From: Pedobacter aquae
GTDB lineage: Bacteria; Bacteroidota; Bacteroidia; Sphingobacteriales; Sphingobacteriaceae
Assembly (NCBI RefSeq): GCF_008195825.1
Contig: NZ_CP043329.1
Span: 1,240,001 to 1,304,000 of the forward strand
DNA: 64,000 bases
Direction of reading: 5' to 3'
This document shows positions 16,542 through 25,125 of this stretch, one piece after another (the stretch's first letter is position 1; each line of letters opens with the position of its first letter). A program made the translations under genes and the position numbers. The notes beneath the pieces were generated by a model. The model worked only from the letters and a program-made list of their open reading frames with translations, had not been told where the DNA came from and made no database searches.

Positions 16542-17855
16542 TTATTCAAATAAACGATTGTGTAAACTTCTTAATGCTTCTACTTTATCCTCGGTTTTAA
16601 CCAATAAAGAGATATTGTAGTTACTTCCACCATAAGAAATCATCCTTAAAGGGATATGTTTTAAAGATTCAAAAACTCTTGAAGCAAAACCATGTGTATC
16701 AGCACCCATATCCCCTACTATACAAATGATAGATTGGTTTACATCAACTTCAACAGTTCCAAAATCACTTAATTCTTTGGTGATTTCTCCTAAGTATTTA
16801 GTTTCATCTATGGTAACAGAAACTGCCACTTCTGAGGTTGTAATCATATCAATTGGCGTTTTATAACGCTCAAAAACTTCAAAAACTCTCCTTAAGAAAC
16901 CGTAAGCCAAAAGCATTCTGCTAGATTGTATTTTAATAGCTGTAATACCATCTTTTGCTGCAATAGATTTAATTTTTCCTTTTTCACTCTCAGAACTAAT
17001 TAAAGTACCAAAAGCTTTAGGCTCCATCGTATTTAACAACCTAACCGGAATTTTATAACGTTGTGCAGGAAAAACAGATTGTGGGTGTAAAATTTTAGCA
17101 CCAAAATAGGCTAATTCAGCAGCCTCATCAAAAGATAAACGAGCAATTGGCTTTGTACCTTTTACAATACGAGGGTCGTTATTGTGCATTCCGTCAATAT
17201 CTGTCCATATTTGAACTTCTTCAGAACGTATACCAGCACCAATTAAAGAAGCGGTATAATCACTTCCTCCTCTTCTTAAATTATCAATCTCACCAAAAGA
17301 ATTTCTACAGATATACCCTTGCGTGATAAACAAATTTATAGAAGGATTTGCATCTAAAAGTGGCGTAAGTTTTTCTGTAATAAAATCTACAATAGGCTCA
17401 TTATCTTCATCAATCTTCATGAACTCTAAAGCTGGCAATAACACAGATGGAACACCAATTTCTTGTAAGTAAATGTGATATAAAGTTGTTGATAAAAGCT
17501 CGCCTTGTGCTAAAACAACTTTTTCTTCAATTGCGGTAAATAAATCATGTGAAAAAGCATCTAATAGCTCAAAATGAGAATCAATAACCTCTTTTCCTTT
17601 AGCTAGAAACTCGTCCTTTTGAAATAGTTCTTTAATGAAAATCTCATACTTATCCTTTAAAGCCTTTACAAGTTCCTTCGCCTTATTTTTATCAGACGCA
17701 AGATAGGCTTGAGATATCTCTACCAAGCTATTGGTTGTACCAGAAACTGCAGATAGTACAACTATCTGTCTTTCAGACGGATTAATGATGTCTAAAAGTT
17801 TTTTCATTCTTTCAGGGCTTCCTACAGATGTACCCCCGAATTTTAGAACTTTCAT
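16542..17855 (-). CDS. lysC: Aspartate kinase
   Basis: 437 residues, ATG 17855. It phosphorylates aspartate to enter lysine, threonine, methionine and diaminopimelate synthesis. The start MKVLKFGGTSVGSPERM is the kinase signature; GSDYTASLIGAGI and EVQIWTDIDGMHNNDPR form the aspartate/ATP site. Two C-terminal ACT domains (about 300-437, including MISYGGSNYNISLLV) imply feedback control by lysine or threonine. It is upstream of lysA on the same strand, giving a two-gene lysine operon. No lysine riboswitch is seen in the 172-base upstream space. Confidence 0.95.
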   Translation of the reverse strand: MKVLKFGGTSVGSPERMKKLLDIINPSERQIVVLSAVSGTTNSLVEISQAYLASDKNKAKELVKALKDKYEIFIKELFQKDEFLAKGKEVIDSHFELLDAFSHDLFTAIEEKVVLAQGELLSTTLYHIYLQEIGVPSVLLPALEFMKIDEDNEPIVDFITEKLTPLLDANPSINLFITQGYICRNSFGEIDNLRRGGSDYTASLIGAGIRSEEVQIWTDIDGMHNNDPRIVKGTKPIARLSFDEAAELAYFGAKILHPQSVFPAQRYKIPVRLLNTMEPKAFGTLISSESEKGKIKSIAAKDGITAIKIQSSRMLLAYGFLRRVFEVFERYKTPIDMITTSEVAVSVTIDETKYLGEITKELSDFGTVEVDVNQSIICIVGDMGADTHGFASRVFESLKHIPLRMISYGGSNYNISLLVKTEDKVEALRSLHNRLFE

Positions 17856-18027
17856 TTTTACTAGTTTTTATATGATTTTTAATTCAGGCGCTAAAAATAG
17901 ATAAAAGCTTGATATTATCAGGAACGAATAAAATAAAATTGTACGATTTTTGATTAATAACAATTATTTACATTAATAATTATATTTTTATCCATCCTAT
18001 TTTTATATAAATAAAAGCCTTTATAAC

Positions 18028-19764
18028 ATGCAGGAATTAGAACTCTCTATCCAATCTAAAATTAACACTTGGTTACAAGGAAATTACGATGCCGAAACCA
18101 AGCAAAAAATCCAAACTTTATTGGATGATAAATCTTTTACAGAATTAACCGATTCTTTTTATAAAGATCTTGAATTTGGTACCGGAGGCCTACGTGGTAT
18201 TATGGGCCTAGGTTCTAATCGTATTAATAAATATACAATTGGAGCTGCTACACAAGGTTTAGCCAATTATTTAATCAAAAAATATCCGGGCGAAGCCATA
18301 AAAGTTGCTATTGCACATGATAGTCGTAACAATTCCGATTATTTCGCTAAAATAACTGCTGAAGTTTTATCTGCTAATGATATTCATGTTTATTTCTTTA
18401 AAGCTTTAAGACCTACGCCAGAACTTTCTTTTGCCGTAAGGGAGCTAGGTTGTAAAAGTGGTGTGATGTTAACAGCATCTCATAACCCTAAAGAATATAA
18501 TGGTTATAAAGCTTATGGTGCAGATGGCGGGCAGTTTGTAGCCCCAGATGATAAAATGGTGATGGATGAAGTAGCAAAAATCACCAATATAGACGATGTT
18601 AAATTTACGGCCAAGCCTGATAATATTTCTTATATAGGCGAAGAAATAGATGAAAGTTACTTGAGCAAAATAGTTTCCTTATCTGTTTCGCCTGATGCTA
18701 TTAAGCGTCAGCATGATCTAAAAATCGTGTTCTCTCCTATTCATGGTACGGGTATCACTCTAGTGCCACCTGCTTTAGAGAGATTTGGCTTTACCAATAT
18801 TACATTAGTAGAGCAACAGGTTAAACCTGATGGAAATTTTCCTACCGTTATTTATCCAAACCCAGAAGAAAAAGAAGCCTTAACTTTAGCTTTACAAAAA
18901 GCTAAAGAAGTTGATGCTGATTTGGTTTTAGCAACTGATCCTGATGCAGACCGTGTAGGTATTGCTGTTAAAAATCACGATGGTGAGTTTGAACTTTTAA
19001 ACGGTAACCAAACTGGCTGTTTATTGGTTAATTACATGTTAGAAGCTTGGGAGAAAGAAGGGAAATTTACCGGTAAAGAATACGTAATTAAAACCATTGT
19101 TACTTCTTACCTAATAGATAAAATTGCTGCTTCTAAAAATGTGACCTGCTACAATACCTTAACTGGTTTTAAGTTTATTGGGCAGATTATGACACAATTA
19201 CAAGGTAAGGAAACCTTTATTGTGGGTGGTGAGGAAAGTTATGGCTATTTAGTTGGCGAATTTGTTAGAGATAAAGATGCAGTAATTTCTTGTGCATTTA
19301 TTGCAGAAATGACTGCTTTTTACAAAGATAAAGGTAGCAGCTTGTACGATGCTTTGATAGATATGTATGTGAAATACGGTTTCTATAAAGAGAAGTTAGT
19401 ATCTATCACGAAGAAAGGTAAAACCGGTGCCGAAGAAATTGTAGCTATGATGGAGCGTTTTAGAAATAATCCGCCACAAAGCTTAGGCGGCTCTAAAGTG
19501 GTTACTTTAAAAGATTATACTTTAAGAAAAGAAACTGATTTAAATTCTGGTATCATTAAACAAATAGATTTACCAAAATCTGATGTTTTACAGTTTGTTA
19601 CCGAGGATGGTTGTATCATTTCTGCTCGTCCGTCTGGTACAGAACCAAAAATTAAATTCTATTGCAGCGTAAACACGCCTTTAGCAAATAAAGAAGCATT
19701 TAAAGAAACTGATGCTTTGTTAGATGAAAAAATCAATCAGATTATGACTGATTTAGGAGTTTAA
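18028..19764 (+). CDS. Phosphoglucomutase/phosphomannomutase (alpha-D-phosphohexomutase)
   Basis: 578 residues. It interconverts hexose 1- and 6-phosphates, feeding nucleotide-sugar supply. The phosphoserine is Ser151 in TASHNPKEYNG, the Mg2+ loop is DPDADR (about 304-309), the sugar-binding loop is GGEESYGYLVG and the phosphate-binding loop is RPSGTEPKIKFY. The size and the FGTGGLRGIMG N-terminus match the large PgcA-like group of Gram-positives and Bacteroidetes. It is followed by a clear terminator and is divergent from lysC. Confidence 0.95.
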   Translation: MQELELSIQSKINTWLQGNYDAETKQKIQTLLDDKSFTELTDSFYKDLEFGTGGLRGIMGLGSNRINKYTIGAATQGLANYLIKKYPGEAIKVAIAHDSRNNSDYFAKITAEVLSANDIHVYFFKALRPTPELSFAVRELGCKSGVMLTASHNPKEYNGYKAYGADGGQFVAPDDKMVMDEVAKITNIDDVKFTAKPDNISYIGEEIDESYLSKIVSLSVSPDAIKRQHDLKIVFSPIHGTGITLVPPALERFGFTNITLVEQQVKPDGNFPTVIYPNPEEKEALTLALQKAKEVDADLVLATDPDADRVGIAVKNHDGEFELLNGNQTGCLLVNYMLEAWEKEGKFTGKEYVIKTIVTSYLIDKIAASKNVTCYNTLTGFKFIGQIMTQLQGKETFIVGGEESYGYLVGEFVRDKDAVISCAFIAEMTAFYKDKGSSLYDALIDMYVKYGFYKEKLVSITKKGKTGAEEIVAMMERFRNNPPQSLGGSKVVTLKDYTLRKETDLNSGIIKQIDLPKSDVLQFVTEDGCIISARPSGTEPKIKFYCSVNTPLANKEAFKETDALLDEKINQIMTDLGV

Positions 19765-19771
19765 AAATCAT

Positions 19772-19798
19772 AAGGCCCGTTTAAAGCGGGCTTTTTTT
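19772..19798 (+). terminator. Rho-independent terminator of the phosphohexomutase gene
   Basis: Stem GCCCG/CGGGC, extended by A-T pairs, loop of seven bases, followed by seven T. It begins eight bases after the stop codon. Confidence 0.9.
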
Positions 19799-19837
19799 AT
19801 ACGCCATCTTTAAAACACAAATTATTGCGTAAACCAA

Positions 19838-19902
19838 CGATAATTAAAAATATCGCACAAATAGACGATAATTAAAAATATCGCGTAATTAAGCGATAAT
19901 TA
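19838..19902 (+). promoter_or_regulatory. Array of three CGATAATTA operator-like repeats at 28-bp spacing
   Basis: CGATAATTA occurs at 19838, 19866 and 19894, exactly 28 bases apart. The first two copies extend to CGATAATTAAAAATATCGC, which contains the inverted arms CGATA/TATCG, so each is itself a palindromic site. The third overlaps the presumed promoter of the downstream gene, whose start is at 19917. This arrangement is typical of a repressor operator; the cognate protein is probably the downstream HTH-containing protein (inference). Confidence 0.7.
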
Positions 19903-19916
19903 CTATATTGCATATT

Positions 19917-20525
19917 ATGATGCAAGCAATTTTAACCGGAGATATCATCAGCTCAAGAAAAGTTGATTCTGAAATATGGCTCAATAGCTTAAAAACACTG
20001 TTTGGGCAATATGGTGTGCAACCTAAAGATTGGGAAATTTATCGTGGTGATAGTTTTCAAATCAAAACAGAACCCGCATTTGCACTTAAACTGGCTTACA
20101 TTATCAAAGCTAATGTTAAAAAGTTAAGCAAATTAGATGCAAGAATTGGTATTGGTATTGGAGATATAAATTATCAAAGCGATAAGCTATCAGAATCTAA
20201 TGGTAATGCTTTTATTTTTGCTGGCGAAAGTTTTGATAACTTAAAGACTAATAATTTGGCAATAAAAACTACATGGCCGCAGTTTGATTTAACCATAAAC
20301 ACCATGTTAGAAATTTTTGCGCTTACCGCTGATGGTTGGACATCAACATCGGCAGGAATGATATTGAAGGCTTTACAACATCCAGGGCTTAATCAGCAAC
20401 AGCTTGCTGCCGCGTTAAATAAAAAAAGCCAAAGTGCTATAAGTGCGGGCTTAAAAAGAGGTGGTTATGATGGATTGCTAAAACTGCTAAATTATTATCA
20501 GCAACAGCTACAAAACCTATGTTAA
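19917..20525 (+). CDS. SatD-like protein with C-terminal helix-turn-helix
   Basis: 202 residues from ATG 19917 (a TTG at 19908 lies in the promoter). The N-terminus QAILTGDIISSRKVDS resembles SatD-family proteins; YRGDSFQIK and ARIGIGIGDI look like strands of a nucleotide-cyclase-like fold. The last 60 residues (LNQQQLAAALNKKSQSAIS and following) read as a helix-turn-helix. Together with the operator array just upstream this suggests an autoregulator. It overlaps by 7 bases a DUF3307 membrane gene, an association I recall for SatD-like genes. Activity is unknown. Confidence 0.72.
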   Translation: MMQAILTGDIISSRKVDSEIWLNSLKTLFGQYGVQPKDWEIYRGDSFQIKTEPAFALKLAYIIKANVKKLSKLDARIGIGIGDINYQSDKLSESNGNAFIFAGESFDNLKTNNLAIKTTWPQFDLTINTMLEIFALTADGWTSTSAGMILKALQHPGLNQQQLAAALNKKSQSAISAGLKRGGYDGLLKLLNYYQQQLQNLC

Positions 20526-21250
20526 CATTATTATTGCAACTGCTATTAGCACATCTTATTGGCGATTTTGTTCTGCAACCCAACAAATGGGTTGAACATA
20601 AAAAGTCGTTCAAAATAAAATCAAAATACCTTTATTTCCACGCAGCCATCCATTTACTGCTTTTGTTATTAATAACAGCATTTAAAACGCAATATCTATT
20701 GGGTATTATGGCAATTGTAATCAGTCATTTAGTTATTGATATACTTAAAATTTACGTAGAGAAACCCAAATACAGCAAAGCATACTTTTTTGCAGACCAG
20801 CTTTTACACTTCTTTGTTATAGCAGTGGTAGTTTACGCTTATTATCCTTACGCGGTAAATCTCCAATACCTGCAAACGCCACAATTTTTATTAATGGTTA
20901 CAGCTGTATTGAGTGTAAGTTATGTAAGTGCCATTGTTTTAAGAGTTTTGTTAACGCAATGGAGTTTACAAATTAAGCAAGAAACATCAGAACTTATTCA
21001 ACACAATAGTAACCATGCAGGTAAGTATATTGGTATTTTAGAGCGCTTGTTTATCTTCTTTTTTGTAGTGATAAACTTTTGGGAGGGTATTGGCTTTTTA
21101 CTAGCCGCTAAATCTATTTTTAGGTTTGGCGATTTAAAAGATGCTAAAGACATCAAGCTTACAGAATATATCCTGATAGGAACTTTACTAAGCTTTGGAA
21201 TGGGTATTTTATGTGCCGAACTTTATTTAGCTGTTTTAAAAATCTTATAA
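20519..21250 (+). CDS. DUF3307 family membrane protein
   Basis: 243 residues. The N-terminal [21 protein letters not shown] is the DUF3307 signature, followed by [11 protein letters not shown] and [16 protein letters not shown], giving about six membrane helices with conserved histidine and aspartate residues facing the bilayer interior. Function of the family is not established. Seven-base overlap with the SatD-like gene means the pair is one transcript, controlled by the upstream repeat array. Confidence 0.85.
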   Translation: MLTLLLQLLLAHLIGDFVLQPNKWVEHKKSFKIKSKYLYFHAAIHLLLLLLITAFKTQYLLGIMAIVISHLVIDILKIYVEKPKYSKAYFFADQLLHFFVIAVVVYAYYPYAVNLQYLQTPQFLLMVTAVLSVSYVSAIVLRVLLTQWSLQIKQETSELIQHNSNHAGKYIGILERLFIFFFVVINFWEGIGFLLAAKSIFRFGDLKDAKDIKLTEYILIGTLLSFGMGILCAELYLAVLKIL

Positions 21251-21478
21251 AAGCGCATCAATAGCTTGGGCTAAAGCTTTATCTTTTTCTGTAACGATAT
21301 TTCCTTCATCATGGGTTTGAAGCCAAATTTCAACCTTATTATAGGTGTTTTTCCATGTGGGATGATGCTGGGCTTCTTCTGCTAAAACTGCAACTCTTTT
21401 CATAAAAGCAAAAGCTTCAGCAAAATCTTTAAAGCTGAAGCTTTTGTAAAGTGAATTATTTTCTTCTTTCCAGTTCAT
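21245..21478 (-). CDS. phhB: Pterin-4a-carbinolamine dehydratase
   Basis: 77 residues. It dehydrates 4a-hydroxytetrahydrobiopterin during pterin recycling. The motif [20 protein letters not shown] with the paired histidines, followed by the THDEG histidine, is the catalytic core of the PCD/DCoH family. It is short but within the family range. It overlaps the convergent DUF3307 gene by 6 bases and follows the secreted-protein gene by one base on the same strand. Confidence 0.93.
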   Translation of the reverse strand: MNWKEENNSLYKSFSFKDFAEAFAFMKRVAVLAEEAQHHPTWKNTYNKVEIWLQTHDEGNIVTEKDKALAQAIDALL

Positions 21479-21479
21479 G

Positions 21480-22190
21480 TTATTTAACCTGCGACCAGAT
21501 TTCGTAAATTTTTTCTCCTTTAGAGCTTAAACCGCTGTGGTGCCAGTCGCCATTTTCTAGTTTGCCATCAAAGCTTAAAGAAGCACCTACTCTATTATTA
21601 TCTCTAGAGAAAAACTCAATTGTTTCTACATATTTACCATCTTTAAAAGTATAAGAACCTCCACCAGTACCATTAAACAACTTAACAGCTGGGTCTATAG
21701 CCAACCATTGGAACTTACTTCCTGTTAATATTTTATAAGTAACTCTGGTACCTGTTTGGTGTATAGGTACAACTTTACCATCGGGCTGCATTCTAGAGGT
21801 TATACGCCAAACGCCAGCCAAAGGTGCATTACCATCATCAACTCTTTTAAATTTTAGAATCTTACTGCCAGGCATTAAAGTAAGTTCATCATTTAAGAAA
21901 GTATAAGGTAAATGTATTTTTTTGCCCACAGCATCGGCATTAAGATTATGTACCAACATATTAATCACCAGCTCTTTATCGGTACGCTCAAAAGTACCGC
22001 CATGTAAATTTATAAACTCGTTATCCTTATAAATGGTATGGAAAATAAAGTCATGCTCTATTAATAATAAATGGTTGGTATCACCATCTTTTAAATGCCA
22101 AGCACCTTTTAATTGTGCTATTAAATCTTGTGTAGTAGTCATCATCAATAAAAGTAAAAAGATTTTAAAAATACGAAGAGGCTTTTTCAT
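21480..22190 (-). CDS. Secreted protein with two lipocalin-like repeats
   Basis: 236 residues with a signal peptide ([19 protein letters not shown], cleavage probably after LIAQ). The mature protein seems to hold two beta-rich halves, each opening with a similar motif: [10 protein letters not shown] near residue 27 and [11 protein letters not shown] near residue 124. This pattern resembles the lipocalin-like DUF4488 type of Bacteroidetes periplasmic proteins. Ligand unknown. It is one base from phhB on the same strand. Confidence 0.72.
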   Translation of the reverse strand: MKKPLRIFKIFLLLLMMTTTQDLIAQLKGAWHLKDGDTNHLLLIEHDFIFHTIYKDNEFINLHGGTFERTDKELVINMLVHNLNADAVGKKIHLPYTFLNDELTLMPGSKILKFKRVDDGNAPLAGVWRITSRMQPDGKVVPIHQTGTRVTYKILTGSKFQWLAIDPAVKLFNGTGGGSYTFKDGKYVETIEFFSRDNNRVGASLSFDGKLENGDWHHSGLSSKGEKIYEIWSQVK

Positions 22191-22237
22191 ATGCGTATTA
22201 TTTTTTCTTAAATCTAAGAATTATATAGTGTATTTTC

Positions 22238-22267
22238 TTTGGTTTGATGATACTAAATTTATATTTG
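22238..22267 (+). promoter_or_regulatory. Full Bacteroidetes promoter (TTTG-N18-TATATTTG)
   Basis: TTTG at 22238-22241 and TATATTTG at 22260-22267 are separated by 18 bases, a near-ideal match to the known TTTG-N19-TAnnTTTG promoter. The ATG of the downstream small protein is only four bases after the -7 element, so its mRNA leader is very short or absent. Confidence 0.75.
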
Positions 22268-22271
22268 CAGC

Positions 22272-22637
22272 ATGTTTCAACGCATAATTGCATATCTGTT
22301 AATCTGCACTATTATTTCTACTCATTATAGTAAAATATATGTGTTTGCAGGTTTTGAGTTGAACAAAAATTATATTGCAGCACAACTTTGCGAAAACAAA
22401 AAAAAGCCGCAATTACAATGTTTTGGGAAATGTTTCTTGAAGAAAAAACTAGAACAAGCAGAAAAAAAGCAAGCACAACAGGAAAGGCAAAATCAGAAAA
22501 ACTTATTTCAAGAAATTGCTACTGTAAACAACTATGCTTTTCGCTTTAACACAAGTTTAATTCTTGAAATTAACACCCCAGTTCAACTCCACTACAACTT
22601 AGTTCGTGTATTCCCTATTTTCCACCCTCCTGCTTAA
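22272..22637 (+). CDS. Small Cys-rich protein upstream of TonB receptor
   Basis: 121 residues. An N-terminal hydrophobic segment (FQRIIAYLLICTIIST) suggests membrane anchoring or export. Three cysteines (Cys40, Cys50, Cys54) are arranged as C-x9-C-x3-C in the stretch LCENKKKPQLQCFGKCFL, followed by a strongly charged coiled region rich in Lys, Glu and Gln. I recall similar small proteins with a CxGKC motif in Bacteroidetes beside metal-uptake genes. Metal or heme binding is an inference. It starts the cluster with the TonB receptor, PepSY protein, SCO1 and cytochrome c. Confidence 0.72.
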   Translation: MFQRIIAYLLICTIISTHYSKIYVFAGFELNKNYIAAQLCENKKKPQLQCFGKCFLKKKLEQAEKKQAQQERQNQKNLFQEIATVNNYAFRFNTSLILEINTPVQLHYNLVRVFPIFHPPA

Positions 22638-22712
22638 GCCTGCATAAATTTTATTTAACATCATCTCAAGCGTTTAGATGATATTTTTTATTGCAGACTT
22701 AAATAAAATCAC

Positions 22713-25073
22713 ATGAAATTTTATTTGATAATGGTTTGGTACATCCTCGCCATTGTAAACACTTATGCACAAGATATAAGTGGAATCGTATATGAGGAGT
22801 TTACAAAAACACCCATCAGTGGAGCTATTATTAAAGTTGAAAACCAGAATTTGGTAAGTTTAACCGATGCTTCCGGAGCTTTTTATATCAAAAGCTCAAA
22901 AGATAGTACAAATTTGTTTATAACAGCTTTAGGTTATGAAAATCAAGAATTTATTGTAAAAACTAATCATACAGTTTATATCGCTTTAAAGCAAAATAAC
23001 AGCAATTTAAATGAGGTTGTTGTTACAGCAAACAGAGAGGCTTCTTTAAGAAGCCAAACTCCTATAGCTATTAGTAAATTATCGGCAAAGCTTATTGATG
23101 AGACAAAGGCTAATCAGGTTTTTGAAATCATTAATAAAACACCAGGAGTTATCATGCCGAGTTATAATAACGAGCAACATGGAATGTCTATAAGGCAACC
23201 TATGGGCACAAGTGCTTATTATTTATATCTGGAAGACGGTGTACCCATAAGACCTTTAGGAGTTTTTAATCATAATGCTTTATTGGAAGTTAACCAATTT
23301 GTTATCAATAGTATTGAAGTTGTAAAAGGACCTGTTTCCTCTATTTACGGACCCGAAGCTGTGGGTGGGGCTATTAATTTTATTATGCAAAGGCCTACCC
23401 CCGTACCTACTGCAAAAGTGGGCGTTCAGTTTGACAATTGGGGATTTAGACGGATACAATTTGGAGCCGGAGCTCAACTAAAAAAGTTTGGCTTTTATAT
23501 TGGAGGCTTAAGCAGTAAACAAACCAATTCTTGGATGGCAAGTTCTGATTATGATAAAACATCATTAAATGCCAGATTAGAATACAATTTTAGTAATAAA
23601 ACTCGCCTCATAGGAAACTTCATCTACGGAACTTATTATTCGCAAATGGCCGGAAACGTAGATAGTACCATGTTTTACAGCAGAAATTATGTAAGTACAT
23701 CAGATTTTACTTATAGAAAATCTGATGCTTACCGTTCTCGCTTAACCTTAGAACATGATTGGAATAGCCATTCTAAATCTTTCATTACGCTATTTCATAG
23801 AAACAATAAGCATGGACAAAATCCAAGTTATGCCATTAGATGGAATCCTGTATCAAGTGCAACAAACGACCCTACCAAGGCCCGAGGTGAACTAAACTCT
23901 AATGATTTTGAGAGTTACGGATTCATCGCTCAACATAGTCAAAAGTTTAATTTTTTAAACTCGAAACTTCTTGCAGGTGCAGTTTTAGATTTAACAGAAA
24001 ACACCTATTGGTCTTATTTAATTGATTTAAATGCACAACTAGATCCAAGTAATAGATTTGTAGAAAAGTATAGTATAGCTAGAGAAAGACCAGATTCTCC
24101 AATAGCAAATTATAATGGCGATATAAAAAACTATGCCACCTATTTACAATATGATTTTGAGCCTGTCAATAAGTTACGCTTTTCAGTTGGTGGCAGATAT
24201 GATGTGATGGATTTAGATTATATCAATAACATTAATTCAACATCTGGGAATATCATTTACCAAAGGTTTACGCCTAAAATTGGCGCAACTTATGAGATTG
24301 ATAAAAATAAGGGTGTTTATGCTAATTTTTCTCAGGGCTTTTCGCCGCCATCTTTAACTGCTATTTTCAGACCAAGACCTAATACCAATCCGGTAGAATT
24401 TTATACCAATTTAAGCCCTGCTTACTTTAATAATTATGAATTGGGAGGATGGATTTCTTTTCTTAAAAACAAATTTTATTTGGATGTTACGGCTTACCAA
24501 ATGGATGGCAGAAATGAATTGCTCAATATCCGTCAACCAGATAATTCTTTTGATTTTCAGTCGGCAGGAAAAACCTTACACCGTGGTTTAGAATTTGGAT
24601 TTAACGCCAAACCAACAGCAGAATACTGGTTTAGATTTGGAGGTACAACCGCCATCCATCGTTTTAAAGATTTTAAAATTAGCGATAGACCAAATGACCC
24701 ATTTCAAAACCTAGCTGGGTTTGACATGCCTAGCTCACCACGCTGGACATGGAATAGCGAATTTTCATATTATCCTAAATGGGTTAAAAACTTTAGAACA
24801 TCTATAGAATGGCAATATCTTTCATCCTGGTATCAAAACCAAATTAATACGGTAAAGTATGAAGGTTATCATTTGTTAAATTATCGAGTTGGCTATAAGT
24901 GGAAAGCTATTGAGCTTTATGCCAATATTATGAATTTTACTGATGAGTTATTTGCAAACTCGGCAACTAGAGGTAATAACCTTACTGATAGAAGCACCTT
25001 TAACCCTGGTGCGCCAAGAACGTATGTAATGGGTATTCAATATAATTTTACTGGTAAGAATAAAATCAATTAA
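22713..25073 (+). CDS. TonB-dependent outer-membrane receptor
   Basis: 786 residues. Signal peptide ending near TYAQ; a carboxypeptidase-like regulatory domain (about 20-95, ISGIVYEEFTKTPISGA start); a TonB-box-like NEVVVTANRE; a plug domain (about 110-225, with GPVSSIYGPEAVGGAINF); then the beta-barrel, ending in a strand of FTGKNKIN. It imports a chelated metal or similar ligand using TonB energy. Context with SCO1, PepSY and a Cys-rich protein points to copper or an iron/copper chelate, but the substrate is not readable from sequence. Confidence 0.93.
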   Translation: MKFYLIMVWYILAIVNTYAQDISGIVYEEFTKTPISGAIIKVENQNLVSLTDASGAFYIKSSKDSTNLFITALGYENQEFIVKTNHTVYIALKQNNSNLNEVVVTANREASLRSQTPIAISKLSAKLIDETKANQVFEIINKTPGVIMPSYNNEQHGMSIRQPMGTSAYYLYLEDGVPIRPLGVFNHNALLEVNQFVINSIEVVKGPVSSIYGPEAVGGAINFIMQRPTPVPTAKVGVQFDNWGFRRIQFGAGAQLKKFGFYIGGLSSKQTNSWMASSDYDKTSLNARLEYNFSNKTRLIGNFIYGTYYSQMAGNVDSTMFYSRNYVSTSDFTYRKSDAYRSRLTLEHDWNSHSKSFITLFHRNNKHGQNPSYAIRWNPVSSATNDPTKARGELNSNDFESYGFIAQHSQKFNFLNSKLLAGAVLDLTENTYWSYLIDLNAQLDPSNRFVEKYSIARERPDSPIANYNGDIKNYATYLQYDFEPVNKLRFSVGGRYDVMDLDYINNINSTSGNIIYQRFTPKIGATYEIDKNKGVYANFSQGFSPPSLTAIFRPRPNTNPVEFYTNLSPAYFNNYELGGWISFLKNKFYLDVTAYQMDGRNELLNIRQPDNSFDFQSAGKTLHRGLEFGFNAKPTAEYWFRFGGTTAIHRFKDFKISDRPNDPFQNLAGFDMPSSPRWTWNSEFSYYPKWVKNFRTSIEWQYLSSWYQNQINTVKYEGYHLLNYRVGYKWKAIELYANIMNFTDELFANSATRGNNLTDRSTFNPGAPRTYVMGIQYNFTGKNKIN

Positions 25074-25080
25074 CTAAAAG

Positions 25081-25113
25081 AGCTTGCTTTGAATTTAAAG
25101 CAAGCTGTTTTTT
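25081..25113 (+). terminator. Intrinsic terminator or attenuator after the TonB receptor gene
   Basis: A perfect 10-bp stem AGCTTGCTTT/AAAGCAAGCT, six-base loop, then GTTTTTT. The PepSY gene begins just 13 bases later with no visible promoter, so partial read-through within an operon is likely. Confidence 0.85.
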
Positions 25114-25125
25114 AGCATCATTAAA

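Noticed and set aside
17856-18027. Lysine riboswitch upstream of lysC
   Set aside because: No conserved long paired leader is visible in this AT-rich 172-base space.
22033-22287. An 84-residue plus-strand frame before the Cys-rich gene
   Set aside because: It is antisense to the secreted-protein gene, spans the promoter of the Cys-rich gene and has low-quality composition.
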